A DNA stretch of 14,077 nt from Candidatus Delongbacteria bacterium. Lineage in GTDB: Bacteria; Delongbacteria; UBA4055. This document shows, piece by piece, positions 7,113 through 14,002 of this stretch. Position numbers and translations under genes: made by a program. Under the pieces are notes generated by a model, which saw nothing but the letters and a program-made list of their open reading frames with translations, was not told the DNA's origin and ran no database searches. Location: contig JAFGUL010000051.1 of NCBI GenBank assembly GCA_016938535.1, forward strand, positions 1 to 14,077. Direction: 5' to 3'. Numbering within the stretch: position 1 is the first letter of the stretch; every line of letters begins with the position of its first letter.

Positions 7113-8912
7113 TTATTTCGCAGGGATTTTAATAACAAATCTTGCATAAGTGGGACCCATTTTCTCATCGGCATTGGATTCCACGATTATTTTACCGCTG
7201 TGCATCTTAACGATCCCATAGCATACAGCAAGGCCGAGTCCCGTACCCTTTCCCATCTGTTTTGTAGAGAAGAACGGTTCGAACAGCCTTTTCTGATTCT
7301 CTTCTGTTATTCCCGGACCGTTATCTTCAATCGAGAAAGACACGAATTCGCTGTCAGAATTTACATTTATTTTTATCTCGCCGGAAGATTTGATCGCATC
7401 TACCGAGTTATTAAAAAGATTGACCAGAACCTGGGTCATCTGGTTTTCGTCGAGCGCAACGACATGTTCAGGATCCTGATAGTTCACAGACAGTTTAACG
7501 GTCTGAGGAACAAGCATACTTTTTCTTGCTGAGTCAATAAAACTTCTGACAGTCATTTCCTTTTTGTTTATCTCATTCTTTCTTGCAAAATTCAGAAGTC
7601 CGGAAAGTATGGTTTTACATCTGTTCGCCTGAGTGGCTATCGTTTCAAGATCTTTGTACATGTCAGATCCGGGGTCGCATTCCTCCATTAAAATGTGGCT
7701 GTACATTAGAACTACCCCGAGAGGATTGTTGACTTCATGAGCTATACCTGCCGAGAGCTGTCCCATAGTTGCAAGTTTCTCTGAATGTTTTAAAGCCTCT
7801 TTGATCGAAGTGATCTCCTTGTTCCTGTTCTCCAGGGTTTCGAGGTAAGAATGGAGCTTTTCTATGGTCATGAAATATACTGTAAAGGAGATGATCAGTA
7901 TTATAATAAATGAAACGATCACTGAGCCGTAAACCAGATTGGAGATCAGCTGCCTTGTCTCGTCTTCCTTATTCACAAAAGCGCAGATGTAAAAATCAAA
8001 TTCAGGAAAGTAGTTGAAGGCGATGATCTTTCTCTTATTGTCAACCGGCGAAAGATATCTTACCACGCCTTTTTTTTCTGATATTATCTGATCTATAACC
8101 TCAAGCCCCGTCCAGTTATGATCGTCCGAGCTGTGATTTATGACCATTTTCCCCGAGTTGTCAAATACGAAGGGATAACCTGATTCGCCTATATTGAGCT
8201 CTTTGAATTTTTTTGAAAGGACGGGTAGATCTTTCTCTTTTGTTCCCACGAACAGCATCCCGACAGTCTCACCCTTATATCTTATCGGCTCATAACCTGT
8301 AATGAACCAGTCGTTCACAACATAGGCCCTTCCAAAATAGCTTTTCCCTGATTCGATCGTTCTTGCAATAGCAGAATCGAACGGGATCACCGTTCCCACG
8401 GCTCTCTGCTCAGCGTCAGTCATGACATTTGTTGAGATCCTGACATATCCCCTGTCTGTCTTTTGGAATATTGTCGCGGTCGAGCCGAGATGTGTCAGTA
8501 TCTTGTCCACAAAATCGAAACGGTTGTGAATTTCCGTTTCCCCGAGATACCACTTGTTGACAGTTATTGTCTCTTTTTCCCCTGATACCGGATCAATAAA
8601 ATCAAAATCCGTCATTTCATCAGAAATAAAGAATCCTCTCTGATAGAAGAACTCGTGAATTACCTTCAGATCTTTTTTTGCATTCTCAAGCTTAAGTTCA
8701 TATTCTCTTTCGAACATTTTCAAGAGTGACTGCACCTCAATTGTAAGATAATTTTCAAGCGAATTGTAGAGGTTTTTCTTGGAAACATATATCGAATAAT
8801 ATGTTATCGCGGCCACTGAAATTATTATAATAGTCAGGATAGGTATAAATATCCTGATCTTCGTAGGAAAATTTATGAGTTTCTTTTTAAGAAGTTTTCT
8901 CAATTGAGGCAT
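7113..8912 (-). CDS. Membrane sensor histidine kinase with extracytoplasmic Cache domain
   Basis: This 599-residue kinase has a basic N-terminus, a first membrane helix (about 20-42, IFIPILTIIIISVAAITYY), and an extracytoplasmic sensor of about 280 residues. The sensor carries the Cache_3/Cache_2 signature FGRAYVVNDWFITGYEPI and then VGMLFVG. A second membrane helix (about 327-349) follows, then a coiled coil (about 350-380). The kinase core has H392 in GIAHEVNNPLGVV, N-box NNSVDAI (about 501-507), G1 box EDNGPGI (D530), an FEPFF box and G2 box GKGTGLGLAV. The H-box is of the NtrB-like AHEVNNPL class. Cache domains bind small molecules such as organic acids or amino acids; the ligand here is unknown. 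It lies 3 bases after the NuoE-like gene. It probably feeds the operon's receivers. Confidence 0.9.
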   Translation of the reverse strand: MPQLRKLLKKKLINFPTKIRIFIPILTIIIISVAAITYYSIYVSKKNLYNSLENYLTIEVQSLLKMFEREYELKLENAKKDLKVIHEFFYQRGFFISDEMTDFDFIDPVSGEKETITVNKWYLGETEIHNRFDFVDKILTHLGSTATIFQKTDRGYVRISTNVMTDAEQRAVGTVIPFDSAIARTIESGKSYFGRAYVVNDWFITGYEPIRYKGETVGMLFVGTKEKDLPVLSKKFKELNIGESGYPFVFDNSGKMVINHSSDDHNWTGLEVIDQIISEKKGVVRYLSPVDNKRKIIAFNYFPEFDFYICAFVNKEDETRQLISNLVYGSVIVSFIIILIISFTVYFMTIEKLHSYLETLENRNKEITSIKEALKHSEKLATMGQLSAGIAHEVNNPLGVVLMYSHILMEECDPGSDMYKDLETIATQANRCKTILSGLLNFARKNEINKKEMTVRSFIDSARKSMLVPQTVKLSVNYQDPEHVVALDENQMTQVLVNLFNNSVDAIKSSGEIKINVNSDSEFVSFSIEDNGPGITEENQKRLFEPFFSTKQMGKGTGLGLAVCYGIVKMHSGKIIVESNADEKMGPTYARFVIKIPAK

Positions 8913-8915
8913 GCT

Positions 8916-9395
8916 TTAGTCTTCGTATTCCTTTATTATCTCTTGAACCTGTTCCGGTTTTACATTCCCGTAGATCTTTTCTCCGACCATAACTACGGGG
9001 GCCAGTCCGCAGGCACCGATACACCTTAAAGTGTTCATGGAGAATTTACCGTCAGATGTGGTCTGACCGTTTTTTATCTCAAGATTGTTCTCGAATTCCT
9101 TTAGAACTCTCTCCGCTCCCTGAACATAGCAGGCAGTTCCCATACATATTGAAATGGGGTTCTTTCCTCTCGGTTCCATCGTAAAATAAGAGTAGAAAGT
9201 AACCACTCCGTAAACTTTTGATCCGGGTATTTTTAACGTCTCGGCCACGGCATTCTGAACTTCTTTGGGCAGAAATCCGAAATGATTCTGTGCTTTATGA
9301 AGAATCGCGATCAGTTCATTCGGATCATTATTGAACTCGGCACATATTGACTGCACCGTTTCCTTTATTTTATTTTCTTTTTCACAGCAGGACAT
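8916..9395 (-). CDS. nuoE: NuoE/HydC-type [2Fe-2S] subunit of an NADH-linked enzyme
   Basis: This 159-residue thioredoxin-like [2Fe-2S] protein is of the size of complex I subunit NuoE and bifurcating hydrogenase subunit HydC/HndA. The four ligands are clear: C84 and C89 (CMGTAC), C125 and C129 (CIGAC). The preceding helical part contains FGFLPKEVQNAVAETL and the conserved VYGVVTFYSYF, typical of the family. It would pass electrons between the flavin subunit (next gene upstream in the operon) and other Fe-S centres. GGAG lies 8 bases before the ATG, and the gap to the NuoF-like gene is 20 bases. No quinone-linked complex I genes are present, so the hydrogenase or soluble dehydrogenase family is the better reading. 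The symbol reflects homology, not a complex I role. Confidence 0.9.
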   Translation of the reverse strand: MSCCEKENKIKETVQSICAEFNNDPNELIAILHKAQNHFGFLPKEVQNAVAETLKIPGSKVYGVVTFYSYFTMEPRGKNPISICMGTACYVQGAERVLKEFENNLEIKNGQTTSDGKFSMNTLRCIGACGLAPVVMVGEKIYGNVKPEQVQEIIKEYED

Positions 9396-9415
9396 GATTA
9401 TCTCCGGTTTATTGA

Positions 9416-10879
9416 TTACTCAATGACGATAGCGTTGAATCTGCATTTTTTATAACATGCTCCGCACTTTATACATTTCTCCTGATCTATCAGATGTATC
9501 TGCTTGAGCTCTCCTGAGATAGCTTCCGAAGGACAAACTCTCTTGCATGCTCCGCATCCTACGCAGTTATTTTCGACGATCCTGTATTCGATCAGGGCTC
9601 TGCACTGTTTTGACGGACATTTCCTGTTAATAACATGAGCCTCATATTCGTCATAAAAATTCGTTAAAGTGGAAAGTACCGGGTTCGGTGATGTCTGACC
9701 CAGACCGCAGAGAGAAGTGGATTTTATTACTTCGGAGAATTTTTTCAGTTTTACCAGATCTGAAGGTTCGCCTTTACCGTGAGTGATCTTATTGAGTATC
9801 TCATAAAGCACTTTATTGCCTTCTCTGCAGGGAACGCATTTTCCGCAGCTTTCCTCGACAGTAAAATCGAGATAGAACTGTGCGATCGCCACCATACAGT
9901 CGTCTTCGTCCATGACCACCATTCCGCCCGAACCCATCATTGATCCCGCAGCTTTTAAACTTTCGTAATCTATGGCAGTATCGAGGTGCTTTTCAGTAAG
10001 ACATCCTCCCGAAGGTCCACCGGTCTGAACAGCCTTGAACTTTTTCCCGTTGATTATTCCGCCTCCGATATCGTAGATCAGTTCTCTCAATGTTGTTCCC
10101 ATCGGTACTTCAACGAGCCCGACATTTTTGATCTTTCCGGCCAGCGCAAAAACTTTAGTTCCTTTTGATCCTTCCGTGCCCGTAGCGGCGAACCATTCGG
10201 CACCGTTATTGATGATAGCGGGTATGTTTGCGAAGGTTTCCACATTATTTACATTTGTCGGTTTACCCATGTAGCCTTTCTGGGCGGGATACGGAGGTTT
10301 CATCACAGGCTCTCCCCTGTTCCCTTCCATTGATCTTATAAGAGCAGTTTCCTCGCCGCATACAAAAGCTCCGGCACCGTATTTAAGTCCTATTTTAAAA
10401 TTGAATCCCGTTCCGAGAATATCTTCACCCAGAAATCCCGCTTCCTCAGACTGAGCTATCGCTATCTTCAATCTCTTGATCGCCAGCGGATATTCAGCTC
10501 TTATATATATGTAGCCTTCGTCCGCACCTGTCGCAAAACCGCAGATCGCCATTGCCTCAAGAACTGAATGAGGATCTCCCTCAAGTATGGATCTGTCCAT
10601 AAATGCCCCCGGGTCTCCCTCATCGGCATTACAGATCACATATTTTTTATCAGATTCTTCGGCAGCCGCATACTCCCATTTAGTTCCGGTCGGAAAACCG
10701 CCTCCGCCTCTTCCTCTTAATCCTGATCTTTTGACTGTATCTATTACCGAATTTCTATCTCCGGACTCAAGACATTTTGCCAAAGCTGCGTAACCGTCAT
10801 AAGAAATATAGTCCTGAATGCTCTCAGGATCTGTCTTTCCGCAGTTTCTTAAAGCTATTTTAAGTTGTTTTCCTTTCAT
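9416..10879 (-). CDS. nuoF: NuoF/HydB-type NADH-binding flavoprotein with C-terminal 2[4Fe-4S] ferredoxin domain
   Basis: This 487-residue protein is the NAD(H)-binding subunit of a HydABC/HndABCD-like enzyme. The FMN/NAD site is visible in LRGRGGGGFPTGTKW (54-68), then NADEGDPGAFMDRS and GAGAFVCGEETAL. The SLBB-like part follows (about 245-330). The N3-type [4Fe-4S] cluster is C345-x2-C348-x2-C351 with C391. H415, C421 and C426 (CPSKQC) match a conserved patch also present in T. maritima HydB. The C-terminus adds two ferredoxin motifs: C439/C442/C445/C449 and C469/C472/C475/C479. Complex I NuoF lacks this extension; HydB and HndC have it. T. maritima HydB also has an N-terminal [2Fe-2S] domain, which here is a separate gene 1 base upstream. 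The ribosome site GAGGGAAA lies in that gene's last codons. The usual [FeFe] catalytic subunit is absent from the window. Confidence 0.93.
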   Translation of the reverse strand: MKGKQLKIALRNCGKTDPESIQDYISYDGYAALAKCLESGDRNSVIDTVKRSGLRGRGGGGFPTGTKWEYAAAEESDKKYVICNADEGDPGAFMDRSILEGDPHSVLEAMAICGFATGADEGYIYIRAEYPLAIKRLKIAIAQSEEAGFLGEDILGTGFNFKIGLKYGAGAFVCGEETALIRSMEGNRGEPVMKPPYPAQKGYMGKPTNVNNVETFANIPAIINNGAEWFAATGTEGSKGTKVFALAGKIKNVGLVEVPMGTTLRELIYDIGGGIINGKKFKAVQTGGPSGGCLTEKHLDTAIDYESLKAAGSMMGSGGMVVMDEDDCMVAIAQFYLDFTVEESCGKCVPCREGNKVLYEILNKITHGKGEPSDLVKLKKFSEVIKSTSLCGLGQTSPNPVLSTLTNFYDEYEAHVINRKCPSKQCRALIEYRIVENNCVGCGACKRVCPSEAISGELKQIHLIDQEKCIKCGACYKKCRFNAIVIE

Positions 10880-10880
10880 G

Positions 10881-11243
10881 TCAGTTTCCCTCTATTACGC
10901 CGTCAACTGTTTTTCCGGCTTTAATAAATTCATTGATTATCTCTCCGGCTTTTTTCACATCCACTTTACCGAACATTACAGGTTCATTGCCCGGAAGCGT
11001 TACTTCAACAGTGGGCTCGGAATGGCAAAGGCCTGTGCAGCCTGTTGATATTATAGTAAAATCAACAGGCTGTTTAGGCATTTCCTGAGTAAAGAAATCC
11101 AAAACCGGTTTTGATCCCGAAGCTATGCTGCATGTAGCCATTGCTATTCTGATTACAACTTTTGCAGAGCTGTCGTTCTTGTTTTTATCTTTCAGTTCTG
11201 CGCCGAGTTTTTTCAACTCGTCAAATTTTCTGATCTTTTCCAT
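10881..11243 (-). CDS. Thioredoxin-like (2Fe-2S) ferredoxin subunit (HndB / HydB N-terminal type)
   Basis: This 120-residue protein resembles the thioredoxin-like ferredoxin encoded beside HydB/HndC-type subunits (HndB) or fused to the HydB N-terminus. Landmarks are IRIAMATCSIASGSKPV (C38) and STGCTGLCHSEPTVEV (C69, C73), followed by LPGNEPVMFGKV and a C-terminal helix. Only three cysteines are present; the second cysteine of the classic C-x(n)-C pair is replaced in the SIASGSK stretch. I recall stand-alone relatives with a similar ATCGIAAGA sequence, so this may be normal for the subfamily, but cluster type and occupancy are uncertain. It is followed after 1 base by the flavin subunit gene and preceded by a receiver gene (29-base gap). 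GGGAAG lies just before the ATG. Confidence 0.85.
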   Translation of the reverse strand: MEKIRKFDELKKLGAELKDKNKNDSSAKVVIRIAMATCSIASGSKPVLDFFTQEMPKQPVDFTIISTGCTGLCHSEPTVEVTLPGNEPVMFGKVDVKKAGEIINEFIKAGKTVDGVIEGN

Positions 11244-11272
11244 CTTTCTTCCCGATTTTAGTCAGATTTCTT

Positions 11273-11641
11273 TTACTTTGCATATTTCTTTACATTCTCA
11301 ACAAGCTTGTCCAGATCTACAGGCTTCTGCATCACAACTTTCGCTCCAAGATCGTTAAGATCGAAATTCGCCTGACTTGCTTTTGCTATTGATGAGCAGA
11401 GAATGACCGGCGTATCAAGACCTTCCTCTTTCATCTGCTGAAGGAATTCAAATCCCGAATCCGGAGTTTCCATCATCACATCAAGAACAACAACATCCGG
11501 TTTTTCAGTTTTCAGCATCTCGAATCCTTTTTTCCCGTCAGTCGCGGAAACTACCGCAACATCATTTGCCTCAAGTACTGCTTTGTAGGCTGCGATGAAG
11601 TCTATTCCATCGTCGATTACCAGTGCTTTTTTCTTTTCCAT
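11273..11641 (-). CDS. Stand-alone response regulator receiver protein (first gene of operon)
   Basis: This 122-residue single-domain receiver has D10-D11 (VIDDGID), phosphoacceptor D54 (VLDVMMETPDSGF), S83-S84 (CSSIAKA) and K106 (MQKPVDLDKL). It has no output domain. A near-perfect ribosome site, AGGAGGT, precedes the ATG by 6 bases, so it may be the most strongly translated gene of the operon. It is much closer to the Rex-linked receiver and to the receiver ending at 4589 than to the receiver of the hybrid kinase, indicating duplication of one receiver type within the operon. Sitting directly before the ferredoxin and NADH subunits, it may regulate that enzyme by contact or serve as a shared phosphate relay; neither is shown by the sequence. 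Confidence 0.88.
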   Translation of the reverse strand: MEKKKALVIDDGIDFIAAYKAVLEANDVAVVSATDGKKGFEMLKTEKPDVVVLDVMMETPDSGFEFLQQMKEEGLDTPVILCSSIAKASQANFDLNDLGAKVVMQKPVDLDKLVENVKKYAK

Positions 11642-11681
11642 TTTTTGACCTCCTATGTCATTTGTTCGGTTTGTTTTTTAA

Positions 11682-11699
11682 CTGTTACAAATTTAACAA
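11682..11699 (-). promoter_or_regulatory. Rex-like operator overlapping the -10 box
   Basis: Read on the minus strand this is TTGTTAAATTTGTAACAG. It contains the perfect inverted pair TGTTA/TAACA with a 6-base spacer. It matches the outer 12 positions of the published-style Rex consensus TTGTTA-N6-TAACAA at 11 of 12. It completely covers the TAAATT -10 box, so a bound repressor would block RNA polymerase. The operon encodes its own Rex with a conserved recognition helix, which makes a functional site likely. Confidence 0.7.
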
Positions 11700-11718
11700 A
11701 TAAAAAGTCCGATGTCAA
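11690..11718 (-). promoter_or_regulatory. Sigma-70-type promoter of the ten-gene redox operon
   Basis: On the minus strand a perfect -35 TTGACA (11718-11713) is followed, 17 bases later, by a -10 TAAATT (11695-11690). Transcription would start near 11683, giving a leader of about 40 bases with the AGGAGGT ribosome site. It lies in the 114-base gap after the AmgK-like kinase gene, the only sizeable gap on the minus strand. Confidence 0.75.
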
Positions 11719-11755
11719 GTCTTTTTTTAACATTCTGCATAAATAATTGATCTTT

Positions 11756-12700
11756 TTAAATAAAAGAAGTGTATCCGAGTTCCCGGGAAAGAGATCTTAA
11801 TAATGAGATCGTTCTTGAATAATTCGATCTGATAGTCATGTCATCTCTTGAGAAATAGTAAAACGCATAGTTGCCTGCAGCCTGCATTATCCTTAAACAC
11901 GCAAAAACTTTTAATATTTTTTCAAATTCTTCGGGATCTGAAGAAATGTGCTTTGCTGAATTAAAGTAAACGCCGCAGAGTTCTCTTTCCATTCCCTCAT
12001 AGTTTATTGTACCGGAACTGTATATAAATGAAGAGAGATCGTAGTAGAATGAGCCTCTTCTTCCCGACTGAAAATCTATAAAATAGAGCTCTTCGTTCTT
12101 TATCATAATATTTCGTGTCTGAAAATCCCTGTACATGAAAAAATCTTTGCTCTGTCTGTCTGCTTCTGATATTATTCCTTCTCTGAATGCGGCAAATTTG
12201 GAAGGATCATGATCTTTGTGATATTTCTGAAGGAAATATTCTTCAAAACGGCTTACATCTTTTTCCATCGCGTGTCTGTCAAAGATATCACCCTGGTAAC
12301 ATTTACTATAGTCTGTCTTATCGTAAAGCTCTGTCTGGATTCGCGGCAAAAGCTCTATTATCCTTCTGTAAACTTCCTTAACGGAAGAAATATCTCCGAC
12401 TTCCGCACTTTTATCGCAGAAAGCCTTTACGGTCATATCACCCAGGTCTTCAAGTATATAAGTTTTAAGATCGGCGGATACTGAATAAAGCTTCGGAACA
12501 TTGAAACCGCTCTCCTCAAAGGAATCTCTGAAGCTCAAAAAAGCTTCATTTTCCTTAATATTTTCACCGTGAACACCAACGAGGCTGCCATGGATGTGAT
12601 TTATTCTGTAAATCTGTCTTAAAGACATGTCCCCCTTTATCCTCTCTATTTGAGGATCTTTAATGCCTGATCTTGAGCATAACCGGAGTATATCTTTCAT
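11756..12700 (-). CDS. Aminoglycoside-phosphotransferase-fold kinase, AmgK-like (sugar kinase)
   Basis: This 314-residue protein has the APH/choline kinase fold. The N-lobe includes SLRQIYRI and a hinge-like TYILEDLGD (about 80-88). The catalytic loop is YRDFQTRNIM (D192, N197), and the metal-binding motif is YFIDFQSGRRG (D209), followed by YYDLSSFIY. The usual catalytic-loop histidine (HxD) is tyrosine here. Bacteroidota proteins of the same kind, which I recall as having FMYRDFQSRN-type loops and annotated as AmgK-like MurNAc/GlcNAc anomeric kinases or phosphotransferases, share this feature. A cell-wall sugar substrate is therefore likely but not proven. Some relatives carry a RapZ-like C-terminal domain, which is absent here. 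The ATG overlaps the tilS stop codon as ATGA, so translation is probably coupled to tilS. Confidence 0.75.
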   Translation of the reverse strand: MKDILRLCSRSGIKDPQIERIKGDMSLRQIYRINHIHGSLVGVHGENIKENEAFLSFRDSFEESGFNVPKLYSVSADLKTYILEDLGDMTVKAFCDKSAEVGDISSVKEVYRRIIELLPRIQTELYDKTDYSKCYQGDIFDRHAMEKDVSRFEEYFLQKYHKDHDPSKFAAFREGIISEADRQSKDFFMYRDFQTRNIMIKNEELYFIDFQSGRRGSFYYDLSSFIYSSGTINYEGMERELCGVYFNSAKHISSDPEEFEKILKVFACLRIMQAAGNYAFYYFSRDDMTIRSNYSRTISLLRSLSRELGYTSFI

Positions 12701-13998
12701 TTGTAGAACTTCGTCAGAATATTGTTTTCTTCATTAATATAGATCGTCACTGAACCGTCCCGGACTTTTACTTCATCAGAGATACCCGCACCCTGAATGT
12801 AGATGATCTTTTCATCGTCTTCAAGGCAGAACATCCTTTCTCTCAAAACTTTGGGCACTTTTTTATCGCTTAGAACTTTCGAGACTTTTACTTTGCTTTT
12901 CTTACCGAAAGGAATAAAACTGTCCGAAGGTAAAACCTTTCTGACCCTGATATTTCCTCTTATCAATTTTTCATCTATAAATAATTGCGATCTTTTTTTC
13001 TTGCTTAGCCTTATATTAAGAAGGTTCTCAAAATCATTGAAATTTAAGATCAGGATGTTGTTCCGATGAACTGAAACTGAATAATCATCCGTTTTAAAAA
13101 CAGAACTTTCACCTTTTGATACAGCTTCGATAATTATTCCGGTTTTGATCCTGTCGGGATTGTAAACAGAACCTGACAGTTTAAAAGCTTTCTGCAGAAC
13201 TGCTTTTTTCAATGCCGGCCTGAGTTTTATGAACTGGTCGAGTTTGATTATCGACAATCCCTTTTGACTGCGTAAGATTTTTCCGGATTCGCTTTCAACA
13301 ATTTCTTCGACAAGCTCTACTGCCTCTCTTGCCGATTCGGAAAAACTGTTCAAAGATCCCGAGATTTCCCTGTTCAGCTCTTTCGTTATTAAAGGAAAAA
13401 TGATGTTCCTGATCCTGTTTCTGCTAAAATCATTTTTCATATTGGAGGAATCGGTGATATAGGATATTTTGTTGTCTTCAGCATACTTGAGTATTTGTTC
13501 TTTCGAGAAAGACAGTAGAGGTCTTATGAAAAAATCCCTGACCTTCCGAATCCCCGCTGCGCCTTGAAGACCGCTTCCCCTTAAAATGTTAAAAAATACT
13601 GTTTCGGCATTATCGTCTGCATGATGACCCTGAGCAATATAGTCGAATTTAGGGGAAATAAGTGTGTAATGCTCGTGTCTCAGGTTTCTCGCCGCGGTTT
13701 CAAGAGTGATCTTTGGAGTTATGATTTTTTTCACATCCAGCTTTATTTTCATCACTTCAAATCCGTAATTACGGCAAACTTCAGTCACAAATTTTTCTTC
13801 TGCCGCAGATTCTGGACCTCGGAGACCATGGTTGAAATAGATAACTGAAGGAATAGAGATAATCTTTTCAGCATAAAGGCGGTTTATCAGATGCAGAAGA
13901 ACACCTGAATCGGCTCCCCCGCTATATGAAACAGCGATCTTTAAGTCAGGTCTGTAATTTCTTAGACCGAGTATGAAATCTTTTACTTTTTCGTACAT
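12697..13998 (-). CDS. tilS: tRNA(Ile)-lysidine synthetase TilS
   Basis: TilS attaches lysine to C34 of the tRNA-Ile2 anticodon using ATP, so that the tRNA reads AUA. From the ATG at 13998 it is 433 residues. The PP-loop SGGADS (about residues 26-31) follows LKIAVSY. Later family landmarks are LETAARNLRHEHY, QGHHADDNAETVFFNILRGSGL and IRPLLSFSKEQI, and the tRNA-contacting stretch DSSNMKNDFSRNRIRN. The C-terminal TilS domain includes FIPFGKKSKVKVSKVLSDKK and IIYIQGAGISDEVKV. An in-frame TTG at 14013 would add five residues and overlap the preceding gene; the ATG, 4 bases after that gene's stop, is preferred, although neither start has a strong ribosome site. It is the expected essential housekeeping gene and is followed by the AmgK-like kinase. 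Confidence 0.93.
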   Translation of the reverse strand: MYEKVKDFILGLRNYRPDLKIAVSYSGGADSGVLLHLINRLYAEKIISIPSVIYFNHGLRGPESAAEEKFVTEVCRNYGFEVMKIKLDVKKIITPKITLETAARNLRHEHYTLISPKFDYIAQGHHADDNAETVFFNILRGSGLQGAAGIRKVRDFFIRPLLSFSKEQILKYAEDNKISYITDSSNMKNDFSRNRIRNIIFPLITKELNREISGSLNSFSESAREAVELVEEIVESESGKILRSQKGLSIIKLDQFIKLRPALKKAVLQKAFKLSGSVYNPDRIKTGIIIEAVSKGESSVFKTDDYSVSVHRNNILILNFNDFENLLNIRLSKKKRSQLFIDEKLIRGNIRVRKVLPSDSFIPFGKKSKVKVSKVLSDKKVPKVLRERMFCLEDDEKIIYIQGAGISDEVKVRDGSVTIYINEENNILTKFYK

Positions 13999-14002
13999 TG
14001 AC

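Noticed and set aside
8916..10879. Reading the NuoE/NuoF pair as part of respiratory complex I
   Set aside because: No other nuo genes are present. The NuoF-like protein carries the C-terminal 2[4Fe-4S] extension typical of HydB/HndC, and a separate ferredoxin-like subunit precedes it.
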